Assembly (NCBI RefSeq): GCF_037892425.1
Contig: NZ_JBBKTT010000001.1
Coordinates: forward strand, 4,402,001 to 4,466,000
Length of the DNA: 64,000 nucleotides
Reading direction: 5' to 3'
Origin: Lacibacter sp. H375
GTDB taxonomy: Bacteria; Bacteroidota; Bacteroidia; Chitinophagales; Chitinophagaceae
Shown here: one piece after another, positions 47,026 through 56,900 of the stretch
How positions within the stretch are numbered: position 1 is the first letter of the stretch
How the letters are laid out: every line of letters starts with the position of its first letter
Position numbers and translations under genes: made by a program
The notes under the pieces: generated by a model
The model's database searches: none
What the model saw: the letters and a program-made list of their open reading frames with translations, nothing else
What the model was told of the DNA's origin: nothing

Positions 47026-49398
47026 ATGGAGAATTTGATTTATCTCGTTCCCGCTATGGCAGTCGTTGGCTTGCTGTACATGTTTGTGAAGTATAACTGG
47101 GTTTCAAAGCAGGAAGCCGGTAATGCACGGATGCAGGAAATCAGTAATTACATTGCTGAAGGTGCAATGGCCTTCTTAAAAGCTGAGTGGAAAGTGCTCG
47201 GTTATTTCGTAGTAATCGTTGCTATTCTTTTGGGCGTAATGTCAATGGCGAACCCCAACAGCCACTGGAGCATTGCCCTCGCTTTCATTGTGGGTGCAGT
47301 TTTTAGTGCAACTGCCGGTTATATTGGTATGAAGATCGCAACCAAAAGCAACGTACGTACGGCACAAGCCGCACGTACAAGTTTAAGCAAGGCATTGAAT
47401 GTGTCGTTCACCGGTGGTTCTGTAATGGGACTTGGTGTAGCAGGTTTGGCTGTGCTTGGTTTGGGTGGTTTATTTATTATACTCAAAGCCATCTTTGTTC
47501 CTGCCGGTGCCGATGTCAATGGCGCAGAAATGCTCACGGCTATTGAAGTGCTTACGGGCTTTTCATTAGGTGCTGAGTCAATTGCCCTGTTTGCACGTGT
47601 AGGTGGTGGTATTTATACAAAAGCTGCCGACGTTGGTGCTGATCTGGTTGGTAAGGTAGAAGCAGGTATTCCTGAAGATGATCCACGTAACCCTGCAACT
47701 ATTGCCGATAACGTAGGTGATAATGTAGGTGATGTGGCTGGTATGGGTGCCGATCTGTTCGGTTCTTATGTTGCAACAGTATTGGCAACAATGGTACTTG
47801 GCCAGGAAACCAAATCAATCGATGCATTTGGTGGTATGGCTCCTATCCTTTTACCAATGATGATCGCCGGTATTGGTATTCTCTTTTCTATTGTTGGTAC
47901 CTGGATGGTTCGTGTGAGCGACAGTGCAGGCATCAGTACAGATAATGTGCAGAAAGCCTTGAACATGGGTAACTGGGGATCGATCGTTCTCACAGCTATT
48001 GCCTGTGTGGGTTTAGTTTATTTTATTCTTCCTGAAACAATGGTACTGCGTGGTGCTGAATTCACCAAATGGGGTGTATTGGGAGCTATCGCAGTTGGTT
48101 TGGTAGTGGGTGCCTTAATGAGCATCATTACTGAATACTATACGGCCATGGGCAAACGCCCTGTGCTGAGCATCATCCGCCAGTCTTCTACCGGTCATGC
48201 AACTAACGTAATTGGTGGTTTGGCTGTAGGTATGGAATCTACATTCTTACCAATTCTTGTATTGGCTGCCGGTATTTATGGTTCATTCTTGTGTGCAGGT
48301 TTATATGGTGTAGCCATTGCAGCTGCAGGTATGATGTCGACCACTGCTATGCAGTTGGCGATTGATGCCTTTGGACCTATTGCCGATAACGCCGGTGGTA
48401 TTGCTGAAATGAGTGAATTACCAAAAGAGGTTCGTGAAAAAACAGACGTGTTGGATGCCGTTGGTAACACCACTGCAGCAACAGGTAAAGGTTTTGCCAT
48501 TGCTTCTGCTGCCTTAACAGCGTTGGCTTTATTTGCTGCGTTCGTTGGTGTTGCCGGTATCAGTGGCATTGATATTTATAAAGCTGATGTATTGGCCTGT
48601 TTATTTGTTGGTGCGATGATCCCGTTCATCTTCTCTTCACTGGCGATTCGTGCAGTAGGTGAAGCAGCGATGGCAATGGTGGAAGAAGTGCGCAGGCAGT
48701 TCCGTACCATTCCTGGTATCATGGAAGGTACAGGCAAACCTGAGTACGATAAGTGTGTGGCGATTTCAACAGAAGCTTCTATTAAGAAAATGATGTTGCC
48801 GGGTGCTATCACTATTGCTTCGCCATTGATCATAGGTTTTGCAATGGGACCTGAAGCATTAGGTGGTTTCCTCGCAGGTGCTACTGTAAGCGGTGTGTTG
48901 ATGGGAATGTTCCAGAACAATGCAGGTGGTGCATGGGATAATGCAAAGAAGAGTTTTGAAAAAGGCGTTGAGATCAACGGTGAAACGTTCTATAAAAAAT
49001 CTGAGCCACATAAAGCATCTGTTACTGGTGATACTGTTGGTGATCCATTTAAAGATACTTCTGGTCCATCAATGAACATCCTTATTAAATTAATGTCGAT
49101 CGTTTCATTGGTAATTGCTCCTACCCTTGCACAGATGTATGGCACAGGTGGTCATGCAAATAATGAGCAAAAAGTTGAAGTAAATATTAAACAAACTACT
49201 GCAACTACGGATACAAAATTTGAAAATCCTTTTGTAGCAGCGATTGTTGCCGATGGCTTGGTTGATGCAAAGAAATTCAGTATTGAATTGAAAGACGATC
49301 AACTTAGCATTAACGGTGCTGTACAGCCGAAAGAAGTATTGGAGAAATATCAATCTCTTTTAAATGGCAAAACAGAATTGAAGATCGATGTGAATTAA
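47026..49398 (+). CDS. hppA: Membrane-bound ion-pumping pyrophosphatase, K+-dependent type
   Basis: 790 residues from the ATG at 47026, with about 16 membrane segments. Substrate-binding motifs are [22 protein letters not shown] followed by [22 protein letters not shown]. The selectivity region reads [13 protein letters not shown], with Ala where K+-independent enzymes have Lys, so the enzyme should need potassium. K+-dependent members pump H+, Na+ or both, and which applies here cannot be told by eye. The last 70 or so residues form a soluble tail (from about [12 protein letters not shown]) beyond the usual end of the family. Confidence 0.92.
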   Translation: MENLIYLVPAMAVVGLLYMFVKYNWVSKQEAGNARMQEISNYIAEGAMAFLKAEWKVLGYFVVIVAILLGVMSMANPNSHWSIALAFIVGAVFSATAGYIGMKIATKSNVRTAQAARTSLSKALNVSFTGGSVMGLGVAGLAVLGLGGLFIILKAIFVPAGADVNGAEMLTAIEVLTGFSLGAESIALFARVGGGIYTKAADVGADLVGKVEAGIPEDDPRNPATIADNVGDNVGDVAGMGADLFGSYVATVLATMVLGQETKSIDAFGGMAPILLPMMIAGIGILFSIVGTWMVRVSDSAGISTDNVQKALNMGNWGSIVLTAIACVGLVYFILPETMVLRGAEFTKWGVLGAIAVGLVVGALMSIITEYYTAMGKRPVLSIIRQSSTGHATNVIGGLAVGMESTFLPILVLAAGIYGSFLCAGLYGVAIAAAGMMSTTAMQLAIDAFGPIADNAGGIAEMSELPKEVREKTDVLDAVGNTTAATGKGFAIASAALTALALFAAFVGVAGISGIDIYKADVLACLFVGAMIPFIFSSLAIRAVGEAAMAMVEEVRRQFRTIPGIMEGTGKPEYDKCVAISTEASIKKMMLPGAITIASPLIIGFAMGPEALGGFLAGATVSGVLMGMFQNNAGGAWDNAKKSFEKGVEINGETFYKKSEPHKASVTGDTVGDPFKDTSGPSMNILIKLMSIVSLVIAPTLAQMYGTGGHANNEQKVEVNIKQTTATTDTKFENPFVAAIVADGLVDAKKFSIELKDDQLSINGAVQPKEVLEKYQSLLNGKTELKIDVN

Positions 49399-49427
49399 TG
49401 ATTCATATGATATATTTTAATGAATTG

Positions 49428-49452
49428 ACCCCGGAATTTTTCCGGGGTTTTT
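49428..49452 (+). terminator. Pyrophosphatase terminator
   Basis: ACCCCGGAA, loop TTT, TTCCGGGGT, then T run. Confidence 0.85.
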
Positions 49453-49561
49453 CATATACCAACTAAAAAAAATCACCCTAAACTGTCTTTTTATTAAATC
49501 TGGAATGATGTTTGGATAGTATGCATCACGAATTGGATTCTTAATTAATAAAATTTACTTT

Positions 49562-50365
49562 ATGAAACTGAAATTCAGTACAATTCTTTCCGGAATTGCG
49601 ATCATGACTACAATGTTGCTGGCTGTTAGTTGCCAGAAGAACAAGAGCAACGGCGATAAGCCCCGTTTACAAGTTCGATTAACGGATGCACCGGATCCTA
49701 ACGTAAAGGAAGTTTGGGTTGACATTAAAGGCATTGCCATTAAAATGGGCGACAGTGCCGAAATCACTCTTGCCAATTCTTATCCCGGTCTTTACAATCT
49801 GCTCAACTTTACCAATGGTAAGGATACCATTCTTGCAGATGCAGAAATTCCTGTAGGTCGTATTTCACAGATCCGGCTTTTACTCGGCGACAATAATTAC
49901 ATCATCACTAAAAGTGGTGAAAAAATCGCTCTCACAACACCAAGTGCACAACAGTCTGGTTTGAAAGTACAGATCCAGCAGGATGTTACTGGTGGTATAC
50001 TGTATCGTCTTATCCTGGATTTTGACGCAGGTAAATCAATTGTAAAGGCAGGTAACAGCGGAAAATATATCCTGAAACCCGTTCTCCGCATTCTTTCGTT
50101 TGTTCCGTCTGGCGGTAGCGTAAAAGGTGTAGTTGCGCCTGATTCAATTGTAACAGCAATTTATGCAATCAAAGGACCTGACACCATCGCATCAACCTTT
50201 ACACAAGTTGGTAACGGTAATTATATGATCAGGGATATCCCTGCAGGTAGCTACAGTTTGTCTTATGTACCTAACGATACTATTCATAAAACAGCAACTC
50301 GCACAGTGCCAGTAACACTCGGTCAAATCACCATTGTTGATACAGTGAAACTGGAGAAAAAATAA
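49562..50365 (+). CDS. DUF4382 domain lipoprotein
   Basis: 267 residues with a lipobox (LLAVSC). The DUF4382 pattern is clear: RLQVRLTDAPDPNVKEVWVDIKGIAI (in part) and later QVTGG/GGILYRLILDFDAGKSIVKAG with ILKPVLRIL. A C-terminal carboxypeptidase-regulatory-like beta domain follows (GSVKGVVAPDSIVTAIYAIKG). Surface or periplasmic location is likely; function is unknown. Confidence 0.85.
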   Translation: MKLKFSTILSGIAIMTTMLLAVSCQKNKSNGDKPRLQVRLTDAPDPNVKEVWVDIKGIAIKMGDSAEITLANSYPGLYNLLNFTNGKDTILADAEIPVGRISQIRLLLGDNNYIITKSGEKIALTTPSAQQSGLKVQIQQDVTGGILYRLILDFDAGKSIVKAGNSGKYILKPVLRILSFVPSGGSVKGVVAPDSIVTAIYAIKGPDTIASTFTQVGNGNYMIRDIPAGSYSLSYVPNDTIHKTATRTVPVTLGQITIVDTVKLEKK

Positions 50366-50387
50366 TTGTTTCCTTTGATGTCCGTTT

Positions 50388-50414
50388 AAACCGCCCTTTC
50401 CGGGCGGTTTTTTT
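50388..50414 (+). terminator. Terminator after DUF4382 gene
   Basis: AAACCGCCC, loop TTTCC, GGGCGGTTT, then T run. Confidence 0.85.
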
Positions 50415-50467
50415 GTGCACACTGCTTTTGTTAACCATTTCTGAATTTTATGAACGGATTTGGTTTT

Positions 50468-50506
50468 TACGAACGAGGTCGTATATTTGATACGAAACAA
50501 GTCGTA
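50468..50506 (+). promoter_or_regulatory. Paired BlaI-type operators bracketing a -7 box
   Basis: Two perfect palindromes TACGA-N6-TCGTA occur at 50468-50483 and 50491-50506, 23 bp apart. The -7 box TATATTTG lies at 50482-50489 between them. The half-sites also pair across the box as TCGTAT/ATACGA. This strongly suggests autorepression by the BlaI-like protein encoded just downstream. Confidence 0.8.
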
Positions 50507-50510
50507 AATA

Positions 50511-50891
50511 ATGAGTATTAAGCAAATGAAACCTACGGAAAGTGAATTGGAGATCCTTCGTGTTTTATGGGAGCGTGGCGAAGCAACCGTAAGAGACGTA
50601 CACGAAGAACTAAGCAAAACAAAGGATGCCGGTTATACCACTACCCTTAAGTTGATGCAGATCATGCATGAAAAAGGAATGGTGAAACGTGATGAGAGCA
50701 GCAAAACTCATAAATACACCCCTTTGATTTCCCGTGAAAAAACACAGAAGCAATTTGTAGGTAAGATGATCGATACTTTGTTCCAGGGTTCTTCTTCACA
50801 ATTGGTGATGCAGGCCTTGGGCAATCACAAAGCTTCGAAAGAAGAGCTGGATGAAATTCAAAAACTAATTGATAACCTGAAACAGCAGTAA
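50511..50891 (+). CDS. BlaI/MecI/CopY-family repressor
   Basis: 126 residues; an internal ATG at 50526 (MKPTESELEIL) matches the family start as well. The winged-helix shows LEILRVLWERGEATVRDVHEEL and KDAGYTTTLKLMQIMHEKGMVKRDE. The site cut by the partner peptidase in such systems would lie in the middle (THKYTPLISREKTQ). It precedes the M56 peptidase gene by four bases, the classic repressor/sensor arrangement. Confidence 0.92.
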   Translation: MSIKQMKPTESELEILRVLWERGEATVRDVHEELSKTKDAGYTTTLKLMQIMHEKGMVKRDESSKTHKYTPLISREKTQKQFVGKMIDTLFQGSSSQLVMQALGNHKASKEELDEIQKLIDNLKQQ

Positions 50892-50895
50892 CCGC

Positions 50896-52884
50896 ATGCA
50901 GGATCTATTCCAATCTGCATTTTTACAGGCTTTGGGAAAAGCAATTGCCGACAGTATCTGGCAAATGGGTTTGTTGTTTTTGCTTTTTCAACTGCTTGTA
51001 TTTTTATTCCGCATAAAACAGGCTACCGTTAAAAACTTCATCAGTACTGTTTTTGCGTTAGGCGGATTTGCATGGTTCATTGCAGGTATTGCCCTACGCT
51101 GGCAACAACAACTTCAACAGAAAACAGCACTCATCATTAGCGAAGGCAATTTGAATAATTCGCTGCTTAGCAGTTTTACAAAAGATAATCGCTGGGAATT
51201 ATTCTTCAATTGGCTCGATTATAAAATACAGTTTGTTCTCCCCTATCTCTCCATTGCATACTTGTTTGTATTGCTTTGGTTTGGGGTGAAACTGGTTGTA
51301 CAATTACAAGCTGCAAACTCATTACGCTATAAAGGTTTAAGTAACGTTAGTGATGATATGCATGAGTTCTTTGCATACTTGGTTGAAACAATGGGATTGC
51401 AACGTCCCGTTCAGCTTTTCATCAGCAAACAAATTGATATACCTGCTACACTTGGTTTCTTAAAACCAATTGTGTTATTACCTGCTACAGCCGTTACTCA
51501 TTTAACAGCCGCCCAGTTAGAAGCAGTGTTACTGCACGAGCTCGCTCATATTAAACGCAATGATTATTTCTGGAACCTGTTGCTTTCTGTTTCAGAAACC
51601 ATGTTATTCTTCAATCCCTTTGCATTATTGCTGATCGGTATTGCAAGAAGGGAAAGGGAAAACAGTTGCGATGATCATGTAATGAACTTTCAGCAGAATG
51701 CAGCCGTGTATGCTGAAGCATTATTGAATGTGGAGAAAGCAAGAATTCAAAACCCGCAACTGGTAATGGCGCTTGGTGATAACAAACATCACCTGATGGA
51801 TCGTGTAAAACGTATCCTGAATATGCCTGCGGAGAAAAACAAGATCAGTACTCGATTACTGGCATTGCTCCTCTTCACGATTGTGTTTGCTTTGATGGGT
51901 TGGCTGATAAAAGAACGTAAGCCTCCAAAAGAAGAAATGAAACAGGCTGTTCTGAAAGAACAACCATTAAACGAAAAAATAAAGACCGTTTATTTTACAA
52001 CTGATGCTGTTGTGAAACAGAAGGATGATGCTGTGCTGTTACGTGATGACAAACAAAAAATAAGACTCGAACTGAAGGATAAAATAAATGAAGAAGACAT
52101 CCTTGTATGGAATGAAAGCGAAGAAAAAGAGATCAAATTTGATAAAGTGATCTTTGATGATATGCCTGCTGAGTGGTTTGAGCAATTGGTAAAACCAGGC
52201 GTGCGTGTTCGCTTGCCTGATGTAAAGCAAAGACCGGGCTTAATGTTACATCATGGCCCCGACTCTACTCTTATTACTGAAAGGGAAAGAGAAATGGAAT
52301 TGTATGTTGAAAATATTGATCGTTTAAAACAATGGCGTGAACGTTTCTCTCAGCCCAAGATGCGCAACAAAGGTGGCACAACAATGATGCAGTACCCCAA
52401 TGGCGCAAACTTTGATTCTCTCATGCATAAAATAAATGGCCAGTTTAATTTCACTTTTGAAGGAAATTACCCCGCTCCTGACGTTATGTTCCGTGAACAT
52501 TTTAATACAGAAGGTTTTTATAATCACTCCAAAGGAACTTCACAACAACAGGCCGCAGATGCTGACAAGAAAGAACGCATCAAAACAAAATTCACGTTTA
52601 ACCGTAAGCCAAGAAAAGATACGACTGACAATGCACAACTAAAAAGCAGGCTACGGAGCGCTGCACCTGTAATTGCATATTTATATGACGGGCAGGGATT
52701 ACGTGAAGACATGCAACTGGCGCAACAACATGTGCAAATTATTTTAGAAGATAATCATCTACGGATGATGAATCAACCACCTTGTGGCTGCCCTGATTCA
52801 TTGCTGGTAGAAGGACAAAGACCTCCACAAACTCAACCTAAGCCAAAAAGAGTTATCAGAAGATTAGAAGTAATTAAACTGTGA
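50896..52884 (+). CDS. M56 (BlaR1/MecR1-like) membrane metallopeptidase
   Basis: 662 residues. Four hydrophobic segments surround the zinc motif LLHELAHIKRND (about residue 213) and the downstream Glu (ERENSCDDHVMN). Instead of a penicillin-binding sensor domain, the C-terminal half is a hydrophilic region with many Lys/Glu and Met, so it is not a beta-lactam sensor. The signal is unknown. It is expected to cleave the BlaI-like repressor. The gene ends three bases before a convergent gene, with no terminator between. Confidence 0.88.
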   Translation: MQDLFQSAFLQALGKAIADSIWQMGLLFLLFQLLVFLFRIKQATVKNFISTVFALGGFAWFIAGIALRWQQQLQQKTALIISEGNLNNSLLSSFTKDNRWELFFNWLDYKIQFVLPYLSIAYLFVLLWFGVKLVVQLQAANSLRYKGLSNVSDDMHEFFAYLVETMGLQRPVQLFISKQIDIPATLGFLKPIVLLPATAVTHLTAAQLEAVLLHELAHIKRNDYFWNLLLSVSETMLFFNPFALLLIGIARRERENSCDDHVMNFQQNAAVYAEALLNVEKARIQNPQLVMALGDNKHHLMDRVKRILNMPAEKNKISTRLLALLLFTIVFALMGWLIKERKPPKEEMKQAVLKEQPLNEKIKTVYFTTDAVVKQKDDAVLLRDDKQKIRLELKDKINEEDILVWNESEEKEIKFDKVIFDDMPAEWFEQLVKPGVRVRLPDVKQRPGLMLHHGPDSTLITEREREMELYVENIDRLKQWRERFSQPKMRNKGGTTMMQYPNGANFDSLMHKINGQFNFTFEGNYPAPDVMFREHFNTEGFYNHSKGTSQQQAADADKKERIKTKFTFNRKPRKDTTDNAQLKSRLRSAAPVIAYLYDGQGLREDMQLAQQHVQIILEDNHLRMMNQPPCGCPDSLLVEGQRPPQTQPKPKRVIRRLEVIKL

Positions 52885-52887
52885 CCA

Positions 52888-53910
52888 TCACCAAACACGG
52901 CGTGGGCAAAGATCACCATACTTATTTCCCAACAAAAAGCCGATCACAATTTCATGTGTGCCTCTTTGTGCGTATTGCAACAGATATTTTGAATTATTTA
53001 CATCGTATGAGTAGCCAACATTTACTACGTTTGAAATATTGAAGCCAGCCATTGCAGCAAAACCTTCTTTAATACGATAGTTCCCTCCTATCCAGAAACG
53101 ATCCTGGTATTGTGCCTTTATATTTACATCAACATACAATGGCATGCTTGGAATATAACGCAACATCACTGATGGCATCACATTCACATCTTCGCCTGCA
53201 AGTACACGATAACCGGTAGTAACAAATACGTGTGGAACCAATGTTGACTTATACAAATTATCATCCACCAGGTTTATTTTCTGCGGAATGATCTGTTGCA
53301 CCGATGCGCCAGCAAAAAACTTATCAGAATAAAGCCAAACACCTGCATTAAGTTCCGGTTTTATTTTTCGCAGTTCACTTGTAAAACCACCAATAGCCGG
53401 ATCAACAGGATTTGCTAATTGTATTTTTGAAGCATCCACATTAACGCCTGAAATACCTGCTGCAAAACCTGCCGATAAATTAAGTTTTGGTGTTAGCCCT
53501 AAATGATACGCATACGATGCAGTTGCATAAAACCGATTGATGTAACCTGTTTTATAATTCACCACACTTGCCCCTACTCCATGATGTGCTTCAGCTGCGG
53601 TGTATTCTTCCCAATATTGCTTACCTCTTGGATTTTCGCCCGGCACTCCAAATGAAGTAGCACTTGTTCTGTAATCTTCTTTACCTATTGGTGTATGAAT
53701 AGTTGCATACACTGTTTGTGGTGCTCCCGGAAAACCAACCCATTGATTGCGGTAACTCAGTTTGATATCCGTATAATTTTCTATTCCTGTTAATGCAGGG
53801 TTAAGTACATAAGGATTTAAAATGTATTGGGTATAATGCGGACGTTGCTGTGCGGCAGCCACTACTCCAATCATCACCATCAATCCAACAACTAATAATT
53901 TCTTTCTCAT
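52888..53910 (-). CDS. PorP/SprF-family type IX secretion membrane protein
   Basis: About 340 residues from the ATG at 53910; an ATG at 53919 is also in frame. A signal peptide is followed by the family motif QRPHYTQYILNPYVLNPALTGIENYTDIKLSYRNQWVGFPGAPQTV (quoted in parts: HYTQYILNPY, NPALTGIENY, YRNQWVGFPG). The rest is a barrel with GFNISNVVNVGYSYDVNNSK. SprF-like proteins attach large secreted proteins at the cell surface; the neighbour is such a protein, ten bases upstream. Confidence 0.9.
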   Translation of the reverse strand: MRKKLLVVGLMVMIGVVAAAQQRPHYTQYILNPYVLNPALTGIENYTDIKLSYRNQWVGFPGAPQTVYATIHTPIGKEDYRTSATSFGVPGENPRGKQYWEEYTAAEAHHGVGASVVNYKTGYINRFYATASYAYHLGLTPKLNLSAGFAAGISGVNVDASKIQLANPVDPAIGGFTSELRKIKPELNAGVWLYSDKFFAGASVQQIIPQKINLVDDNLYKSTLVPHVFVTTGYRVLAGEDVNVMPSVMLRYIPSMPLYVDVNIKAQYQDRFWIGGNYRIKEGFAAMAGFNISNVVNVGYSYDVNNSKYLLQYAQRGTHEIVIGFLLGNKYGDLCPRRVW

Positions 53911-53929
53911 CATTAACATCGCTGCTTCA

Positions 53930-56900
53930 TTATCGTAAAATAGTTACATAACCTGTTATCCGTTTGCGGCCATTCTTTGGATCGAGCACATAGTAATAAG
54001 TACCGGCCGGCAAGGGCGATCCTTTGTACTTACCATCCCACGGTGTAGAATAACCGACAGATCGATACATCATTGATCCTGCTGTATTGTACACTTCAAT
54101 AACAGCACCCGGATAATCGTTCAGGAATTTAATTTCCCAGAAATCATTGATGCCATCACCGTTCGGTGTAAACGTATTTGGCGGTGTTGGCGATTTGAGA
54201 ATTTTCACAAAGAGATCATCAGTTGCCTTACAGCCAAACCCATTTGTAACAGTGAGTAAATAAGTAATATCATCTTTTGGTTGCAGAATAGTTGGTGATT
54301 GCAAAGTAACGTTATCAAGATAAGTTGATGGCGACCATAAGAATTGTAAACCTGTGCCACTCGCCGTAACATTTGTGATCTTGCGTACACCATCTTCCAA
54401 TACGGTAAGATCAGAACCTGCATTTACAATTGGTACAGGCCATACTTCAATTGTTTGATCGCTTGTTGCAACACAACCATTGCTCGCAGTAAATGTATAA
54501 CGGATTGTATGCACACCTACTCCTGCACCTGAAGGATTAAAGAAACCTGTTGCATTTAGTCCAGGCCCGGTGTAAACACCTGTACCACTTAAACCACCCA
54601 TTTCAGTTGCCTGACCTAAAGAGAATGGCACATCATTTAAACAAACAGCAACAAGTGCATTGAATTGTGTAAGCGGGCTTGCATTAACAGTTATCGTCTT
54701 TATTTCTTCATCTACACAAAGTATTCCTGAATAAGATTTATAACGAACCTGGTATGTTTTGGTGAGTGGCGATTGAAATGCAGGGTAAAGATGCTTATAA
54801 ACTTTTCCTGCCGCAGGTTGATCATCAGTTTCAACAACTGTGGGTGCGTTTATATTATCCCAATAGATTTCTACTTTGGTTACAGTACCAAAATCTACAG
54901 TTGATCTGTCTTCTAATTCAATATCCTGGTTACTGCAAAGTGCATTTGCTGAACGTATTAAGAAGTCTGCTTTTGGAATAGAACCATTCACCGTAAACGG
55001 AATGGCAACAACAGAATCTTTACAACCATCTTTTGATGTTACCTCAAGCGACAGTAAATAATTATCTGCTTTATTAAACTTCACCGATGGGGTTTTGGAT
55101 GTACTTGTTACAGGCGTTGGACCAGGAACAATTGCAGGAGTACCGGTATTAAACTTCCACAAATAAGTCAACTGTGATGCACTGTTATCAGAAATCGAAG
55201 AAGTATCGGTAAAGATGGCTTGCGCATCACTCAAACAAACTTCAGGTAATACAAAGCCAACTTTGGGTAAGGGATTAATGCGCATAGTGCGCACAAGCGT
55301 ATCGCTGATACAACCTTTTGAATTCTCCGTTACAAAACGAATGGTATAATCGCCCCAGTTTGAATACACATAATTTGCTGAAGAAATATTTGTATTCGTG
55401 ATTGTATTGCCATCGCCAAACTGCCAATGGCTTTTTACAATTGATCCTGTGTTTGCAGTTGAGGTATTTGTAAATGAGATGACGTTCTTTTCACAAACCA
55501 ATGCGCTTGTGGTAAAGTTTGCTGTTGGCCATGGATTCACTATAACCGTTTTTACAACAGTGTCGCTCACACAATTCTGATCGGTATAAACCCAAAGTGT
55601 TGCCGTGTATGTGCCGGGGTTCGCAAAATTCTTTACCGGATCTTTTTGCGTTGAAGAAGTACCATCACTGAAACGCCACTCCCATTTTGTAACAGGGTGC
55701 GTAAATCCATTTGATGCATTGGTAAACGTTATTGGTGTTTGCCAGCATACTTCAACAGGTGCAGTAAAGTCGGCTTTAGGCTGCGGATAAATTTTATCTA
55801 CAGCTTTCGTAATTGAATCAGCGCAACCGTAAGCAGTCGTTATTTTTAGCTTCGCATTAAACGGCCCAACTGATGGATATTGATGTGATGGATTTTGAAT
55901 GATTGCATTATTCAATGCCCCACTTGCAGCATCACCAAAATTCCAGAGATAGTTAAATGCGCTTTGCGATCCATCAGCAATAGTTGATGTGCTGTTGAAA
56001 TTGATTACAGGATTTGGCATACAACCATATGAAACAGTAAAATCAACCACAGGATTTGGCCTGATGGTAAACGGCAATGAATAAGCGGGGCTTACGCAAC
56101 CAGTATTTGTTTTCAGTTGCAATGTTGCAGTATAATTTCCTGTTGCAGCAAAAGTTGAAATAACATTTGCTGCGGTTGTATTATTAACCGGCGAACCTGT
56201 GCCGGTATTCCATGTCCAGTTTGTGATTGAACCAAAACCTCCGGGTAACGATGATGAATCTTTGAACGTAAGCGTTTTGCCAACACACAAAGGATCAAGA
56301 ATACCAAACTTAGCAACGGGTGTCTTTGTTAACTCAATTATTTTCTCAACTGTATCGCTCAAACATCCAACATCTGTCATTGCCATATATCTCACTTTAA
56401 ACTGACCGGCATTCCCAAATGCTTTTTGAGGATTTAGTGAATTGCCAAATGTGCCATCGCCAAAATCCCAGAAATGTTTGATAATTGGTCTTCCGCTACT
56501 GGTACTAATACCTGTGAATGTGATCAATGAGTCTGCGCAACCAATTCCTGCAGTTGTGGATGCTAAGGTGAATGTGGCTGTAGGTGGATCCAAAACTTCC
56601 AAATCGAAGTTGATGATCTGTTCACCCAAACAACCATCAGGGGTTGGGTTGTTCACCGTAACCACCACAGGATATTTGCCAGATGTATTGTAGATGTAGT
56701 TGCCCGGCAGTTTAAATACATACAATGTTTTGCCATTCAGTACAAAGGTTGAATCGGCAACCGGCGCATTATCAATTACATCAGGATAACCTGTGAAATC
56801 CCACTTCATGCTGATGGGCAGATAAGGAAGTGTCAACGATAAAAAGAAGGGAGAACTTTTGCAGGTAACCGGACTTTTAATAACCGCATTGGCATTCTGT

